Source: Thiohalobacter sp. (GTDB lineage: Bacteria > Pseudomonadota > Gammaproteobacteria > Thiohalobacterales > Thiohalobacteraceae). Taken from it: DNA of 64,000 bases. Below the pieces are notes generated by a model. The model ran no database searches. It was not told the origin of the DNA and saw only the letters and a program-made list of their open reading frames with translations. This document shows positions 1-11,239 of this stretch, piece by piece; position 1 is the stretch's first letter; every line of letters starts with the position of its first letter. The stretch spans positions 62,001 to 126,000 of the forward strand of contig NZ_JALTON010000037.1 of NCBI RefSeq assembly GCF_027000115.1, read 5' to 3'. The position numbers and the translations under genes are program-made.

Positions 1-1
1 G

Positions 2-148
2 GACGAGGCCGACATCAAGCAGGGCCTGATTTCCGTGAGCTCGCCCATCGCCCGAGCCCTGATCGGCAAGCAGGAAGGCGACATCGCCGTGGTGCAGGCG
101 CCGGGCGGCGAGAAGCGCTACGAGATCGTCGAGGTCCGCTACGAGTAG
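2..148 (+). CDS. greA: Transcription elongation factor GreA, C-terminal end (partial)
   Basis: Only the last 48 codons are inside the window. They read as the C-terminal FKBP-like domain of GreA, with the family pattern [14 protein letters not shown] followed by a short beta hairpin ending in VRYE. GreA binds the RNA polymerase secondary channel and stimulates cleavage of backtracked transcripts. The coiled-coil N-terminus must lie upstream. The neighbours (yhbY, rlmE, ftsH) match the usual gammaproteobacterial greA context, which supports the call. The paralogue greB lies about 39 kb downstream in the same window. Confidence 0.9.
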   Translation, partial: DEADIKQGLISVSSPIARALIGKQEGDIAVVQAPGGEKRYEIVEVRYE

Positions 149-158
149 CGCGGGCGGC

Positions 159-599
159 ATGCTGCACGCGCTGGAACGCATCCTGCTCGCGCTCTGGGTC
201 GGCGGTCTCTGGGCGGTCGGCTACCTGGTCGCTCCCGTCCTGTTCGCCAGCCTCGGCGATCGCGCGCTGGCGGGTACCCTGGCCGGCATCCTGTTCACCT
301 GGATGAACCACATCGGCCTGGCTATCGGCATCGTTCTGCTGCTGCTCAACCGGTTGCGCGCACGCCCCGGTATCGACTGGCGCGCATTCGGCCTGGTGCT
401 GATGCTGGTGCTGATCCTTGCCAACCAGTACTGGCTGTCGCCGATGATGGCTGATCTCCGCGCCCAGGGGCTGGCGGAGGGCAGCGCGGCCGCGGCCCGC
501 TTCGCCCGCCTGCATGGCGTTTCCGCCTTCCTCTATCTGGTCAACAGCCTGGTCGGCCTGGCGCTGGTGGCGGTGGATGTGCGGCGTCCGCCGGCCTGA
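159..599 (+). CDS. DUF4149 (TMEM205-like) small integral membrane protein
   Basis: This is a 146-residue protein with four predicted hydrophobic helices (about residues 5-27, 40-63, 74-98 and 121-142). It starts 10 bp after the greA stop, so it is probably cotranscribed with greA. The N-terminal pattern LWVGGLWAVGYLVAPVLF and the central NHIG segment are typical of the DUF4149 family, often found beside greA in gammaproteobacteria. The biochemical function is unknown. No catalytic motif is visible, and a role in the inner membrane is all that can be inferred. Confidence 0.75.
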   Translation: MLHALERILLALWVGGLWAVGYLVAPVLFASLGDRALAGTLAGILFTWMNHIGLAIGIVLLLLNRLRARPGIDWRAFGLVLMLVLILANQYWLSPMMADLRAQGLAEGSAAAARFARLHGVSAFLYLVNSLVGLALVAVDVRRPPA

Positions 600-603
600 G
601 TTC

Positions 604-903
604 CTATTTCAGTTTGAGCGGTATGCGCGGCTTGCGGGGGTTGCGGCGGAACACCAGCGCCATGTTGCCGATGCGCTGGATGAGGGTGGCGCGGGTATCG
701 CTGCAGATCTGTTCGACCAGCCGATCGCGAAGCGCGCGGTCGCCCACGCTGACGCTGATCTTGATCAGCTCGTGATGGTCGAGCTGGACGGCGATTTCCT
801 CCAGCACGTTTTCGCTCAGTCCCTTGCCGCCGATGCGGACCACGGGCCGGAGCCGGTGGCCCAGCGTGCGCAGGTGGCGTTTCTGCTTCTCGGTCAGTTG
901 CAT
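604..903 (-). CDS. yhbY: YhbY/CRM-domain RNA-binding protein
   Basis: A single CRM (CRS1-YhbY) domain fills this 99-residue protein. It opens with [20 protein letters not shown], followed by the glycine loop RIGGKGLS, and ends in a basic tail ([15 protein letters not shown]). YhbY associates with pre-50S ribosomal particles, and the fold contacts RNA through the GxxG-like loop. A start at 903 (MQLTEKQ) matches the family N-terminus; an in-frame upstream ATG would add 14 unlikely residues. It is divergent from rlmE and converges on the DUF4149 gene, as in E. coli relatives. Confidence 0.92.
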   Translation of the reverse strand: MQLTEKQKRHLRTLGHRLRPVVRIGGKGLSENVLEEIAVQLDHHELIKISVSVGDRALRDRLVEQICSDTRATLIQRIGNMALVFRRNPRKPRIPLKLK

Positions 904-1139
904 GGCCGTGGTGTCCGTGGGCGAGGGCGGGGAGTATACCATCACATCATCCTACAGGTTCCTGGTCTTGCCGCCTCTTGCCTCCGGTCGGGTCCAGGGG
1001 GCTACGAGACCGCTTTCAGCTCTTTGTCCGGGCCGTTTCCCGACACAGCAGGCCCGGATTTATGCGGCTGTCGGGTATACTTGAAGTCCCGCGATTCCGC
1101 CCCTATTTGAATCATTCGACCTTCCACCCAGCCCTTCCC

Positions 1140-1760
1140 ATGAAACGCAGCAAGAGCAGCCGACGCTGGCTGAAGGAGCACTTCGACGATCCCCATGTGC
1201 AGCGGGCCCGGCGCGAGGGCTGGCGCTCGCGGGCGGTGTTCAAGCTGGAGGAGCTGGACCGCAAGTACCGGCTGTTCCGTCCGGGCATGACGGTCGTGGA
1301 CCTGGGCGCGGCGCCGGGCGGCTGGTCGCAGTACGCGGCGCGAGCCCTGCGTGGCCGGGGCCGGGTCATCGCCCTGGATATCCTGCCCATGGATCCCCTC
1401 GAAGGGGTGGATTTCCTCCAGGGCGACTTCCGCGAGGACGAGGTGCTGGAGGCCTTCCGGGTGCGGGTCGGGGATCGGCCGGTGGATCTGGTGATGTCCG
1501 ACATGGCGCCCAATCTCTCGGGCATGGAAGCGGTCGATCAGCCCCGTGCCATGTATCTTGTGGAGCTGGCGGCGGATTTCGCGAACGAGACGCTGAGGGA
1601 GGGCGGGACCTTCCTCGCCAAGGTCTTCCAGGGCGCGGGTTTCGATGAACTGATGCGGGCGTTGCGTGGTCAGTATGAGAGGGTGGTGGCGCGCAAGCCG
1701 GGCGCGTCGCGGTCCCGTTCGCGTGAGGTCTATGTGCTGGCGACCGGTCGGAAACTATAG
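1140..1760 (+). CDS. rlmE: 23S rRNA (uridine-2552-2'-O)-methyltransferase RlmE
   Basis: RlmE (FtsJ/RrmJ) 2'-O-methylates U2552 in the 23S rRNA A-loop of the 50S subunit, using SAM. The 206-residue length is normal. Motif I for SAM binding is [15 protein letters not shown] (residues 52-66). The catalytic K-D-K-E tetrad is readable as K35 (VFKLEE), D121 (MSDMAPN), K161 (LAKVFQG) and E196 (REVYVLATG). The start at [10 protein letters not shown] matches the family; longer in-frame extensions are implausible. A TATACT hexamer at 1076-1081 could be its -10 element. ftsH follows about 100 bp downstream, the conserved rlmE-ftsH pair. Confidence 0.95.
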   Translation: MKRSKSSRRWLKEHFDDPHVQRARREGWRSRAVFKLEELDRKYRLFRPGMTVVDLGAAPGGWSQYAARALRGRGRVIALDILPMDPLEGVDFLQGDFREDEVLEAFRVRVGDRPVDLVMSDMAPNLSGMEAVDQPRAMYLVELAADFANETLREGGTFLAKVFQGAGFDELMRALRGQYERVVARKPGASRSRSREVYVLATGRKL

Positions 1761-1856
1761 TAAGGTCAAAATCATCCCGTTTTTCCCATGACCTGCCTTC
1801 GGGGCAGGGATTTGACAGGCGCCGGGAACAACCGCAGTCGACGAGAGGTATCGGTT

Positions 1857-3782
<1,926 letters not shown>

Positions 3783-3840
3783 CACCCTTTCCCGGCGGGC
3801 GGCCTGCATGCCGGCCGTTCCGGGCTGAGGTCGCGGATCC

Positions 3841-4677
3841 ATGAGCAGCGCGCTCGACTGCGCCGGCAAGCCGGTCGATCTGTCCCGCCCCCGGGTCATG
3901 GGGATACTCAATGTCACCCCGGATTCCTTCTCCGACGGGGGGCGCTTCATTGGCGCCACGGCGGCGCTCGAGCATGCACTGGCCATGGTCGAGGCAGGTG
4001 CCGACTTCATCGACATCGGTGGCGAGTCCACCCGGCCCGGGGCCGAGCCGGTGTCGGCCGAGGTCGAAATCGGTCGCGTGGTGCCGGTGATCGAGGCCCT
4101 GGGCCCGCACTGCCCCGTGCCCATATCCATAGACACCAGCAAGCCGGCGGTGATGCGGGCCGCGGTGGCGGCCGGCGCGGGACTGATCAATGACGTGCGT
4201 GCCCTGCGCGAGCCGGGCGCGGTGGAGACTGCGGTCGAACTGGGGGTACCGGTCTGCCTCATGCACATGCAGGGCGAGCCGCGGACCATGCAGGCCGCGC
4301 CCGCCTATAAAGATGTCGTGGCCGAGGTGCGCGATTTCCTGCTCGGGCGGGCCGCGGCCTGCGAGGCCGCGGGCATGCCGCGGGAAGGGATCCTGCTCGA
4401 TCCCGGTTTTGGCTTCGGCAAGGCGCTGGCGCATAATCTCTCCCTGCTCAGGCATCTGGATGTACTGATCGCGACCGGGTATCCGGTCCTGGTCGGGCTG
4501 TCCCGCAAGTCCATGCTCGGCCAGTTGACCGGGCTGCCGGTCGAGCAGCGGCTGGCGCCGAGTCTGGCGGCGGCGGTACTGGCGGCGCGTGCCGGGGCCC
4601 GGGTGATCCGGGTGCACGATGTCGGGGAGACGGTGGCGGCGCTGGCGCTGGTCGCGGCGATGATGGAAGCGGACTGA
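3841..4677 (+). CDS. folP: Dihydropteroate synthase FolP
   Basis: FolP condenses p-aminobenzoate with dihydropterin pyrophosphate in folate synthesis and is the sulfonamide target. All signature segments of the TIM barrel are present in 278 residues: [72 protein letters not shown] and RVHDVGET. It lies 58 bp after ftsH and 19 bp before glmM, so it sits in the standard ftsH-folP-glmM operon. Confidence 0.96.
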   Translation: MSSALDCAGKPVDLSRPRVMGILNVTPDSFSDGGRFIGATAALEHALAMVEAGADFIDIGGESTRPGAEPVSAEVEIGRVVPVIEALGPHCPVPISIDTSKPAVMRAAVAAGAGLINDVRALREPGAVETAVELGVPVCLMHMQGEPRTMQAAPAYKDVVAEVRDFLLGRAAACEAAGMPREGILLDPGFGFGKALAHNLSLLRHLDVLIATGYPVLVGLSRKSMLGQLTGLPVEQRLAPSLAAAVLAARAGARVIRVHDVGETVAALALVAAMMEAD

Positions 4678-4696
4678 GCGCCGCACAGGGGGGATC

Positions 4697-6064
4697 ATGG
4701 CAAGACGCTATTTCGGTACCGACGGCATCCGGGGGCGCGTGGGCGAGCCGCCCATCACCGCCGAATTCATGCTCAAGCTGGGCTGGGCGGTCGGCCGCGT
4801 GCTCGGCAACGACGGTTGCGACAGCGTGGTGATCGGCAAGGACACCCGCATCTCGGGCTACATGTTCGAGTCCGCGCTGGAGGCCGGCCTGTCCGCCGCC
4901 GGCATGGAGATCAGGCTGCTCGGGCCCATGCCCACGCCGGCCATCGCCTATCTCACCCGCACCCTGCACTGCTGCGCGGGCATCGTCATCAGCGCCTCGC
5001 ATAACCCTTACTATGACAACGGCGTCAAGTTCTTCTCCGCCGAAGGCACCAAGCTGCCCGACGAGATCGAGCTGGCCATCGAGGCCGAGCTGGACCGGCC
5101 CATGGAAACGGTCGACTCGGCGCGGCTCGGCAAGGCCGAACGGGTGGTCGATGCCGGCGGCCGCTACATCGAGTTCTGCAAGTCCACCGTGCCCCTGCGC
5201 ACCAGCCTGCGCGGCCTGAAGCTGGTGGTGGACTGTGCGAACGGCGCCACCTACCAGGTCGCCCCGGCGGTGTTCGACGAGCTTGGCGCGGAGGTGATCG
5301 CCCTGGGGGTGTCGCCGGACGGCCTCAACATCAACCGGGATTGCGGCTCCACCCGCCCGGCAGGGCTGGCCGAGGCCGTGGTCGCACAGGGTGCGGATGT
5401 CGGCATTGCCTTCGATGGCGACGGCGACCGGGTGATCATGGTCGATCACACCGGCGCGGTGGTGGACGGCGACGAGCTGCTCTACATCATCGCCCGCAGC
5501 CGGCTGGCGAGCGGCGACCTGCGCGGGGGCGTGGTCGGCACCCTGATGAGCAACCTGGGGCTGGAACACGCGCTGCGCGCGCTGGACGTGCCCCTGCACC
5601 GGGCCCGGGTGGGCGACCGCTACGTGATGGAAATGCTGCAGGCCGAGGGCTGTGTCATCGGCGGCGAATCCTCGGGGCACATCATCTGCCTGGACCGCAC
5701 CACCACCGGCGACGGCATCGTCTCCGCCCTGCAGGTGCTGTGCGAGATGGTGCTGTCCGGGCGCAGCTTGGCCGAGCTGCGCTCGGGCATGCGCAAGTAC
5801 CCGCAGCACATGATCAACGTTGCCGTCTCCGGCCGACCCAGCCTGGAGGGCTCCGAGCCGCTGGCCGAGGCGGTGGCCGCCAGCGAGGCGCGGCTGGCCG
5901 AGCGTGGCCGGGTGCTGCTGCGGCCCTCGGGCACCGAGCCCGTGATCCGGGTCATGGTCGAGGGCGAGGACGAGGCCGAGGTGCGGCGCGAGGCCGAGAC
6001 ACTGGCGGCCGTGGTCGCCGAGCTGTTCGGGGCGGACGGGGAGGCCCGCGCACAAGCCCGGTAG
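4697..6064 (+). CDS. glmM: Phosphoglucosamine mutase GlmM
   Basis: GlmM converts glucosamine-6-P to glucosamine-1-P for UDP-GlcNAc, feeding peptidoglycan and LPS synthesis. The four domains are recognisable in 455 residues: the N-terminal [16 protein letters not shown], the phosphoserine loop [16 protein letters not shown] with the catalytic serine near S101, the Mg site FDGDGDR, the sugar loop GGESSGHII, and the C-terminal phosphate loop [16 protein letters not shown] strong hairpin terminator follows at 6105-6131, so the ftsH-folP-glmM unit probably ends here. Confidence 0.96.
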   Translation: MARRYFGTDGIRGRVGEPPITAEFMLKLGWAVGRVLGNDGCDSVVIGKDTRISGYMFESALEAGLSAAGMEIRLLGPMPTPAIAYLTRTLHCCAGIVISASHNPYYDNGVKFFSAEGTKLPDEIELAIEAELDRPMETVDSARLGKAERVVDAGGRYIEFCKSTVPLRTSLRGLKLVVDCANGATYQVAPAVFDELGAEVIALGVSPDGLNINRDCGSTRPAGLAEAVVAQGADVGIAFDGDGDRVIMVDHTGAVVDGDELLYIIARSRLASGDLRGGVVGTLMSNLGLEHALRALDVPLHRARVGDRYVMEMLQAEGCVIGGESSGHIICLDRTTTGDGIVSALQVLCEMVLSGRSLAELRSGMRKYPQHMINVAVSGRPSLEGSEPLAEAVAASEARLAERGRVLLRPSGTEPVIRVMVEGEDEAEVRREAETLAAVVAELFGADGEARAQAR

Positions 6065-6104
6065 GGTCCGGGAGGAAGGCCTTCGCCGTTTGATTTTTCC
6101 ACCC

Positions 6105-6131
6105 CGGGCCGCTAAGCTAGCGGCCCGTTTT
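6105..6131 (+). terminator. Intrinsic terminator after glmM
   Basis: A perfect 10-bp stem (CGGGCCGCTA / TAGCGGCCCG) closes a 3-nt loop (AGC) and is followed by TTTT. It separates glmM from tpiA. An alternative reading as a tpiA promoter (TTGATT-N17-TAAGCT) is weaker. Confidence 0.7.
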
Positions 6132-6156
6132 CACTGAGATTTCCCGGGAGAAAGGC

Positions 6157-6915
6157 ATGCGACAGCCGCTGGTGGCCGGCAACTGGAAGATGAACGGCAC
6201 GCGCGAGACCATCCAGATGCTGGTGGACGGCATCAAGGCCGGCCTCGGCGAGGTGGCCAAGGCGGAGATTGCGGTCTGTCCGCCCTATGTGTACATCCCG
6301 ATGGTGGTGGACATGCTGGCCGGCACCCACGTCGCGGTCGGTGGCCAGGACGTCAGTGACCAGGAGTCCGGCGCCTATACCGGCGAGGTCTCCGGGGCGA
6401 TGCTGCGCGACGTCGGCGCCAGCTATGCCATCGTCGGCCACTCCGAGCGGCGCAGCATCTACGGCGAAAGCGACGCCTTCACCGCGCGCAAGTTTGCCGC
6501 CGCCCGCCGCTTCGGCCTGACGCCCATCCTGTGCGTCGGCGAGCTGCTGGAGGAGCGCGAGCAGGGCATCACCGAGGCCGTGGTCGGGCGTCAGCTCGAC
6601 GCCGTCATCGATCTGGAAGGCGTCGCCGCCATCGGCGAGGCCGTGATCGCCTACGAGCCGGTCTGGGCCATCGGCACCGGCAAGACCGCCAGCCCCGAGC
6701 AGGCGCAGGAGGTACACGCCTTCATCCGCCAGAAGCTGGCGGCGCTGGACGCGGGCGTGGCCGAGAAGGTGCGCATCCTCTATGGCGGCAGCGTCAAGGC
6801 GGCCAACGCCGAGGAGCTGTTCCGCATGCCCGACATCGACGGTGGTCTGATTGGCGGCGCTTCGTTGCAGGCTGACGAGTTCCTGGCCATCTGCCGGGCG
6901 CCCGACGCCGTCTGA
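6157..6915 (+). CDS. tpiA: Triosephosphate isomerase
   Basis: TpiA interconverts dihydroxyacetone phosphate and glyceraldehyde-3-phosphate. In an autotroph it serves the Calvin cycle and gluconeogenesis as well as glycolysis. The 252-residue TIM barrel shows GNWKMNG with the catalytic Lys, IVGHSERRS with the catalytic His, AYEPVWAIGTGK with the catalytic Glu and flexible loop, and the phosphate-binding YGGSVKAANA and GGLIGGASL. A Shine-Dalgarno GGGAGAAAGG precedes the ATG. It is followed closely by secG, the usual gammaproteobacterial order. Confidence 0.97.
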   Translation: MRQPLVAGNWKMNGTRETIQMLVDGIKAGLGEVAKAEIAVCPPYVYIPMVVDMLAGTHVAVGGQDVSDQESGAYTGEVSGAMLRDVGASYAIVGHSERRSIYGESDAFTARKFAAARRFGLTPILCVGELLEEREQGITEAVVGRQLDAVIDLEGVAAIGEAVIAYEPVWAIGTGKTASPEQAQEVHAFIRQKLAALDAGVAEKVRILYGGSVKAANAEELFRMPDIDGGLIGGASLQADEFLAICRAPDAV

Positions 6916-6937
6916 GTTTCGCTACAGGTTTCGTTGC

Positions 6938-7297
6938 ATGTTTACTGCTCTGCTGGTGGTTCAGGTTCTGCTCTCGATCGCGCTGATCGTGCTGGTGCTG
7001 TTGCAGCACGGCAAGGGCGCGGACGCCGGTGCGGCCTTCGGTTCCGGGGCCTCGGCCACCGTGTTCGGCGCCCAGGGTTCGGCGAACTTTCTCAGTCGCA
7101 GCACGGCCGTGCTCGCGGCGCTGTTTTTCGTCAACAGCCTGTTGTTGTCCAGTAGCTGGGTGATGGGGGATCGCGAGGCGCCGGCCAGCATCGCCGAGCA
7201 GGTGGCGCCGGCGGCGCCGGCAGAGACGGCACCCGCCGACCTGCCCGATGTGCCGGCGCCCGACGTGCCTGCGGCCCCGGCGGATCTTCCGCAGTAA
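6938..7297 (+). CDS. secG: Preprotein translocase subunit SecG
   Basis: SecG is the small accessory subunit of the SecYEG channel. The 119-residue protein has two TM helices (about residues 3-23 and 54-74) around the conserved HGKGADAGAAFGSGASATVFGA-type loop, then an Ala/Pro-rich acidic tail typical of proteobacterial SecG. The ATG at 6938 gives the family N-terminus MFTALLVVQVLLS; in-frame upstream codons overlap tpiA and are not needed. A tRNA-Leu gene follows 18 bp downstream, as in E. coli (secG-leuU). Confidence 0.93.
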   Translation: MFTALLVVQVLLSIALIVLVLLQHGKGADAGAAFGSGASATVFGAQGSANFLSRSTAVLAALFFVNSLLLSSSWVMGDREAPASIAEQVAPAAPAETAPADLPDVPAPDVPAAPADLPQ

Positions 7298-7315
7298 ACC
7301 GGTCCCGAATCATTT

Positions 7316-7400
7316 GCCGAAGTGGTGGAATTGGTAGACACGCTATCTTGAGGGGGTAGTGGCGAAAGCCGTGCCGGTTCGAGTCCGGCCTTCGGCACCA
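7316..7400 (+). tRNA. tRNA-Leu (anticodon GAG)
   Basis: An 85-nt class II tRNA with a 7-bp acceptor stem GCCGAAG / CTTCGGC and an encoded CCA end. The anticodon stem CTATC / GGTAG holds loop TTGAGGG, giving anticodon GAG, and the T-loop GGTTCGAGTCC is normal. It corresponds in position to E. coli leuU after secG. Confidence 0.96.
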
Positions 7401-7407
7401 ACTGCAA

Positions 7408-7433
7408 GGGGCTGCATCAGCAGCCCCTTTTTT
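7408..7433 (+). terminator. Intrinsic terminator after tRNA-Leu
   Basis: A perfect 8-bp stem GGGGCTGC / GCAGCCCC with ATCA loop, followed by six T. It ends the tpiA-secG-tRNA-Leu transcription unit. Confidence 0.92.
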
Positions 7434-7592
7434 CGTGATTGGGTGCCCGATGCACGCCGCGCCAGGCTGGAAACGGGCCGTGTGCGGGCGTTTTCGCCGC
7501 GCTTCTCTCCCCCGGTTTTCCTTATGCCGCCACAAATGGAATCTTGCGTGATAAGCGCCTGTTTTGAAAATCAAATCAGGCGTTTTTCCGGC

Positions 7593-7622
7593 TTGACAGC
7601 TTTTCCGGAACTGGCCTAGACT
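7593..7622 (+). promoter_or_regulatory. Candidate sigma-70 promoter of the nuo operon
   Basis: A perfect -35 TTGACA (7593-7598) is followed after 18 bp by TAGACT (7617-7622), four of six matches to the -10 consensus. The rest of the 280-bp stretch between the tRNA-Leu terminator and nuoA (7434-7713) shows no gene. A nearby TTTGAAAATCAAA palindrome (around 7562-7576) does not have Fnr spacing. Confidence 0.5.
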
Positions 7623-7713
7623 GCGGCATCAACTGAGCGCGTTCGGCCAGCTTTATATTTAAGGTGTGAGTCGACGAAGCAACGCGCCGTCCTCGGTGTC
7701 GGAAGCGGGTTAC

Positions 7714-8070
7714 ATGCTCGAAAACTATCTGCCGATCCTCATCTTCATCGTCATCGGCGCTGCGATCGGCCTGGTGGCCATCGCCGCCGGTTTCCTGATC
7801 GGTCCCCACCGGCCCGACCCCGAAAAGCTCTCTCCCTATGAATGCGGTTTCGAGGCCTTCGAAGACTCCCGCATGAAGTTCGATGTCCGCTACTACCTGG
7901 TGGCCATCCTCTTCATCATCTTCGATCTCGAGATTGCCTTCCTGTTTCCATGGGCGGTGGTGCTAGAGGAAATCGGCATGTTCGGTTTTCTCGCCATGGT
8001 GGTGTTCCTCGGCATTCTGGTAATTGGCTTCATCTATGAATGGAAGAAGGGGGCGCTGGAGTGGGAGTGA
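7714..8070 (+). CDS. nuoA: NADH-quinone oxidoreductase subunit A
   Basis: NuoA is a 118-residue membrane subunit of complex I with three TM helices (about 5-28, 63-84 and 89-110). The loop after TM1 contains the invariant YECGFEAF segment, which lies near the quinone cavity. I chose the ATG at 7714 (MLENYLPIL), preceded by GGAAG at proper spacing, over a GTG 48 bp upstream. It is the first gene of a complete nuoA-N operon. Confidence 0.95.
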   Translation: MLENYLPILIFIVIGAAIGLVAIAAGFLIGPHRPDPEKLSPYECGFEAFEDSRMKFDVRYYLVAILFIIFDLEIAFLFPWAVVLEEIGMFGFLAMVVFLGILVIGFIYEWKKGALEWE

Positions 8071-8103
8071 TCCCCGCATCGACCGTCGGAGGCGCGTGCT
8101 GAC

Positions 8104-8580
8104 ATGGGCATCGAAGGCATCCTCGAGGAAGGCTTCGTCACCACCACCGCCGACAAGCTGATCAACTGGGCGCGCACCGGTTCGCTGTGGCCCATGACCT
8201 TCGGTCTGGCCTGCTGCGCGGTGGAAATGATGCAGGCCGGTGCCTCGCGCTACGATCTCGACCGCTTCGGCGTGGTGTTCCGGCCCAGTCCGCGCCAGTC
8301 CGATGTGATGATCGTGGCCGGTACCCTGTGCAACAAGATGGCCCCGGCCCTGCGCAAGGTCTACGACCAGATGGCCGAGCCACGCTGGGTGATTTCCATG
8401 GGCTCCTGTGCCAACGGGGGTGGTTACTACCATTACTCCTATTCGGTGGTGCGCGGCTGCGACCGCATCGTGCCCGTGGACATCTACGTGCCCGGCTGTC
8501 CGCCGACGGCGGAGGCCCTGCTGTACGGAATTATCCAGCTCCAGAACAAGATCCGCCGCACCAATACCATCGCGCGGTGA
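8104..8580 (+). CDS. nuoB: NADH-quinone oxidoreductase subunit B
   Basis: NuoB carries cluster N2, the last Fe-S centre before quinone. The four ligand cysteines are visible as the tandem pair in [10 protein letters not shown], one in VRGCDRI or GTLCNK context, and one in [12 protein letters not shown], with the invariant GSCANGGG loop. The 158-residue length is standard. It lies 33 bp after nuoA and 55 bp before nuoC. Confidence 0.97.
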   Translation: MGIEGILEEGFVTTTADKLINWARTGSLWPMTFGLACCAVEMMQAGASRYDLDRFGVVFRPSPRQSDVMIVAGTLCNKMAPALRKVYDQMAEPRWVISMGSCANGGGYYHYSYSVVRGCDRIVPVDIYVPGCPPTAEALLYGIIQLQNKIRRTNTIAR

Positions 8581-8635
8581 ACGGATGCAGGTGCAGGCCT
8601 GTGTGAAACAGCGATCATGAGGGGATCGGTTTCTC

Positions 8636-9370
8636 ATGCCGACGAGCGTTGAACAGCTGAAGTCCGCGATCGAGGAACGCTTCGCCGACCAACTGGTGTC
8701 GACCAAGCTGGATCTCGGCGAGCTGACCCTGATCCTGGACCCCGAGCATCTGCTCGAGGTCTGCACCGCGCTGCGCGACGAGCGGCCGTTCCGTTTCGAT
8801 ACCCTGATCGACCTCTGCGGCATGGACTACTGGGGCTATGGCGATGCCGAGTGGGATACCGGCGCCTCGCAGCACGGTTTCAGTCGTGGTGTCGATCCGA
8901 AGACCGCCGGACGCATGCGTGCCCGGCGCGACGACCTGTCGGTGGAAACCGGCGTCGAGGCGCGCCGCTTTGCGGCCATCTACCATCTGTTATCCGTGCA
9001 GCTCAACCAGCGGCTGCGTATCCGCTGCCATGCCATGGACGACGAACTGCCGGTGATTCCCTCCGTGGTCGGTATCTGGAACAGTGCCAACTGGTACGAG
9101 CGCGAGGCCTTCGACCTGTACGGAATCGTGTTCGAGGGGCACCCGGACCTGCGGCGCATTCTCACCGACTATGGCTTCATCGGTCATCCCTTCCGCAAGG
9201 ACTTCCCGCTGTCCGGCAATGTCGAAGTGCGCTACGACCCCGAGCGCCAGCGCGTGGTCTACGAACCGGTGAGCATCGAGCCGAGGGTGCTGGTGCCCAA
9301 GGTGATTCGCAGGGAGGCGCGGCGGCGGAAGGAAGCGGCGGATCCGGGTGATGTCGAGGAGGCCGGATGA
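8636..9370 (+). CDS. nuoC: NADH-quinone oxidoreductase subunit C
   Basis: NuoC is the 30-kDa peripheral subunit that clamps NuoD in the connecting module. In 244 residues it shows the family signature [19 protein letters not shown] followed by [19 protein letters not shown] and a VRYDPE strand. It is a separate gene, not fused to nuoD as in E. coli. A 115-bp non-coding hairpin element separates it from nuoD. Confidence 0.96.
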   Translation: MPTSVEQLKSAIEERFADQLVSTKLDLGELTLILDPEHLLEVCTALRDERPFRFDTLIDLCGMDYWGYGDAEWDTGASQHGFSRGVDPKTAGRMRARRDDLSVETGVEARRFAAIYHLLSVQLNQRLRIRCHAMDDELPVIPSVVGIWNSANWYEREAFDLYGIVFEGHPDLRRILTDYGFIGHPFRKDFPLSGNVEVRYDPERQRVVYEPVSIEPRVLVPKVIRREARRRKEAADPGDVEEAG

Positions 9371-9385
9371 GATTGCAGAGATACA

Positions 9386-9467
9386 AGAGACAAGGGACAA
9401 GAGGCAGGTTGCGAATTGCATCACCTGTGACTGCGCATTCGCATCCTGCATCTTGCGGCTTGCCTCT
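9386..9467. repeat. Long imperfect inverted repeat (hairpin element) between nuoC and nuoD
   Basis: The arm at 9398-9416 (CAAGAGGCAGGTTGCGAAT) matches the reverse complement of 9437-9455 at 17 of 19 positions. Pairing continues inward (TGCATCAC with GTGA-C-TGCG, loop about CT) and outward (9386-9401 with 9452-9467, 12 of 16). The RNA would fold into one hairpin of roughly 80 nt inside the nuo mRNA. No protein-coding potential is apparent. It has the look of a small mobile or REP-like palindromic element dominated by CAAGAG/CTTG units. Confidence 0.7.
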
Positions 9468-9485
9468 GGCCTGGGCCGGGTAACC

Positions 9486-10739
9486 ATGTCCGAGATCAGA
9501 AACTTCACCCTCAACTTCGGTCCGCAGCATCCGGCGGCGCATGGCGTGTTGCGCCTGGTGCTGGAGATGGATGGCGAGGTGATCCAGCGCGCCGACCCGC
9601 ACATCGGCCTGTTACACCGCGCCACCGAGAAGCTGGCCGAGAGCAAGCCCTACAACCAGTCCATCGGCTACATGGACCGGCTGGACTACGTCTCGATGAT
9701 GTGCAACGAGCACGGCTACGTGCTGGCCATCGAGAAGCTGCTGGGCATCGAGCCGCCCCTGCGTGCACAGTACATCCGGGTGATGTTCGACGAGATCACC
9801 CGCATCCTCAATCATCTGCTGTGGATCGGGGCCCATGCGCTCGACGTCGGCGCCATGACCATGTTCCTCTATGCCTTCCGCGAGCGCGAGGACCTGATGG
9901 ACTGCTACGAGGCGGTGTCGGGCGCCCGCCTGCATGCGACCTATTACCGCCCGGGTGGGGTCTATCGCGACCTTCCCGATGCCATGCCGCGCTATCAGCC
10001 GTCCAAGTGGCATGACGAGGCCGACGTGCGTCGCCTGAACGAGACGCGCGAGGGCAGCATGCTCGATTTCATCGAGGCCTTCACCGAGCGCTTCCCCGGC
10101 CGTGTCGACGAGTACGAAACCCTGCTCACCGACAACCGCATCTGGAAGCAGCGTACGGTCGGCATCGGCGTGGTGTCGCCCGAGCGCGCAAAACAGATGG
10201 GTTTCACCGGTCCCATGCTGCGCGGATCCGGCGTGGCCTGGGACCTGCGCAAGATGCAGCCCTACGAGGTCTACGACCAGATGGATTTCGACATTCCGGT
10301 CGGCACCAATGGCGACTGCTACGATCGCTATCTGGTGCGCATGGAGGAGATGCGCCAGTCCAACCGCATCATCCGCCAGTGCATCCAGTGGCTGCGCCAC
10401 AATCCCGGCCCGGTGATGATCGACGATCACAAGATCGCGCCACCGCCGCGCGAGGAAATGAAGGCGGAAATGGAGGCGCTGATTCACCACTTCAAGCTGT
10501 TCACCGAGGGTTTCTGCGTGCCCGAGGGCGAGGCCTATGCCGCGGTGGAGCATCCCAAGGGCGAATTTGGCGTCTATCTGGTGTCGGACGGTGCCAACAA
10601 GCCCTTCCGCGTCAAGGTGCGCGCGCCGGGCTTTGCCCACCTGCAGGGGCTCGACGAGATGGTGCGCGGGCACATGCTGGCGGACGTGGTGGCCGTGATC
10701 GGCACCCAGGACATCGTGTTTGGCGAGATTGACAGATGA
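9486..10739 (+). CDS. nuoD: NADH-quinone oxidoreductase subunit D
   Basis: NuoD (49-kDa subunit) lines the quinone-binding cavity and resembles the NiFe-hydrogenase large subunit. The 417 residues start [19 protein letters not shown] and include [28 protein letters not shown] and the C-terminal [16 protein letters not shown] and [14 protein letters not shown] use the ATG at 9486, since 46 further in-frame upstream codons would translate the palindromic insert and are not conserved. It overlaps nuoE by 4 bp. Confidence 0.97.
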   Translation: MSEIRNFTLNFGPQHPAAHGVLRLVLEMDGEVIQRADPHIGLLHRATEKLAESKPYNQSIGYMDRLDYVSMMCNEHGYVLAIEKLLGIEPPLRAQYIRVMFDEITRILNHLLWIGAHALDVGAMTMFLYAFREREDLMDCYEAVSGARLHATYYRPGGVYRDLPDAMPRYQPSKWHDEADVRRLNETREGSMLDFIEAFTERFPGRVDEYETLLTDNRIWKQRTVGIGVVSPERAKQMGFTGPMLRGSGVAWDLRKMQPYEVYDQMDFDIPVGTNGDCYDRYLVRMEEMRQSNRIIRQCIQWLRHNPGPVMIDDHKIAPPPREEMKAEMEALIHHFKLFTEGFCVPEGEAYAAVEHPKGEFGVYLVSDGANKPFRVKVRAPGFAHLQGLDEMVRGHMLADVVAVIGTQDIVFGEIDR

Positions 10740-11236
10740 CGGCAGAGGCCAGAAAGACCGTGGAACTGAGCGAGGCGGTGCGCCGGGAGATCGACCGCTG
10801 GCTGAGCAAGTATCCGCCCGACCAGAAGCAGTCGGCCGTGTTGCCGGCGTTGCATGCGGTTCAGCACGAGCAGGGCTATGTCTCCACCGAGTACATGGAC
10901 GCGGTGGCCGAATACCTGGACATGCCGCCGGTGTCCGTCTACGAGGTGGCGACCTTCTACTCGATGATCGAGACCCGGCCGGTGGGCCGCAACACGGTCG
11001 CCATCTGCACCAACATTTCCTGCATGTTGTGCGGTGCCGATCGCATCGTCGAACATGTGGAGAAGAAACTGGGCATTCGCCTGGGCGAGAGCACGCCGGA
11101 CGGTCGCATCTATCTCAAGCTGGAAGAGGAGTGCCTTGCGGCCTGCGCCGGTGGCCCCATGATGGCCGTGAACGGTCACTATCACGAGAATCTGACCATC
11201 GAGAAGGTGGACCGGATTCTGGATGAACTGGTTTGA
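10736..11236 (+). CDS. nuoE: NADH-quinone oxidoreductase subunit E
   Basis: NuoE (24-kDa subunit) binds the [2Fe-2S] cluster N1a in the NADH-oxidising module. The thioredoxin-like domain carries cysteines in [11 protein letters not shown] and [10 protein letters not shown]. The helical N-terminus includes [16 protein letters not shown]. Length is 166 residues. Its ATG overlaps the nuoD stop (ATGA), and nuoF follows after 3 bp, indicating translational coupling. Confidence 0.96.
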   Translation: MTAEARKTVELSEAVRREIDRWLSKYPPDQKQSAVLPALHAVQHEQGYVSTEYMDAVAEYLDMPPVSVYEVATFYSMIETRPVGRNTVAICTNISCMLCGADRIVEHVEKKLGIRLGESTPDGRIYLKLEEECLAACAGGPMMAVNGHYHENLTIEKVDRILDELV

Positions 11237-11239
11237 ATC

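Noticed and set aside
6090-6118. Promoter TTGATT-N17-TAAGCT before tpiA
   Set aside because: The -10 matches at only three positions and lies within a perfect terminator stem, so the terminator reading is stronger.
7562-7576. TTTGAAAATCAAA palindrome before nuoA as an Fnr box
   Set aside because: The spacing between TGA and TCA is three bases rather than six, so it does not fit the Crp/Fnr family.
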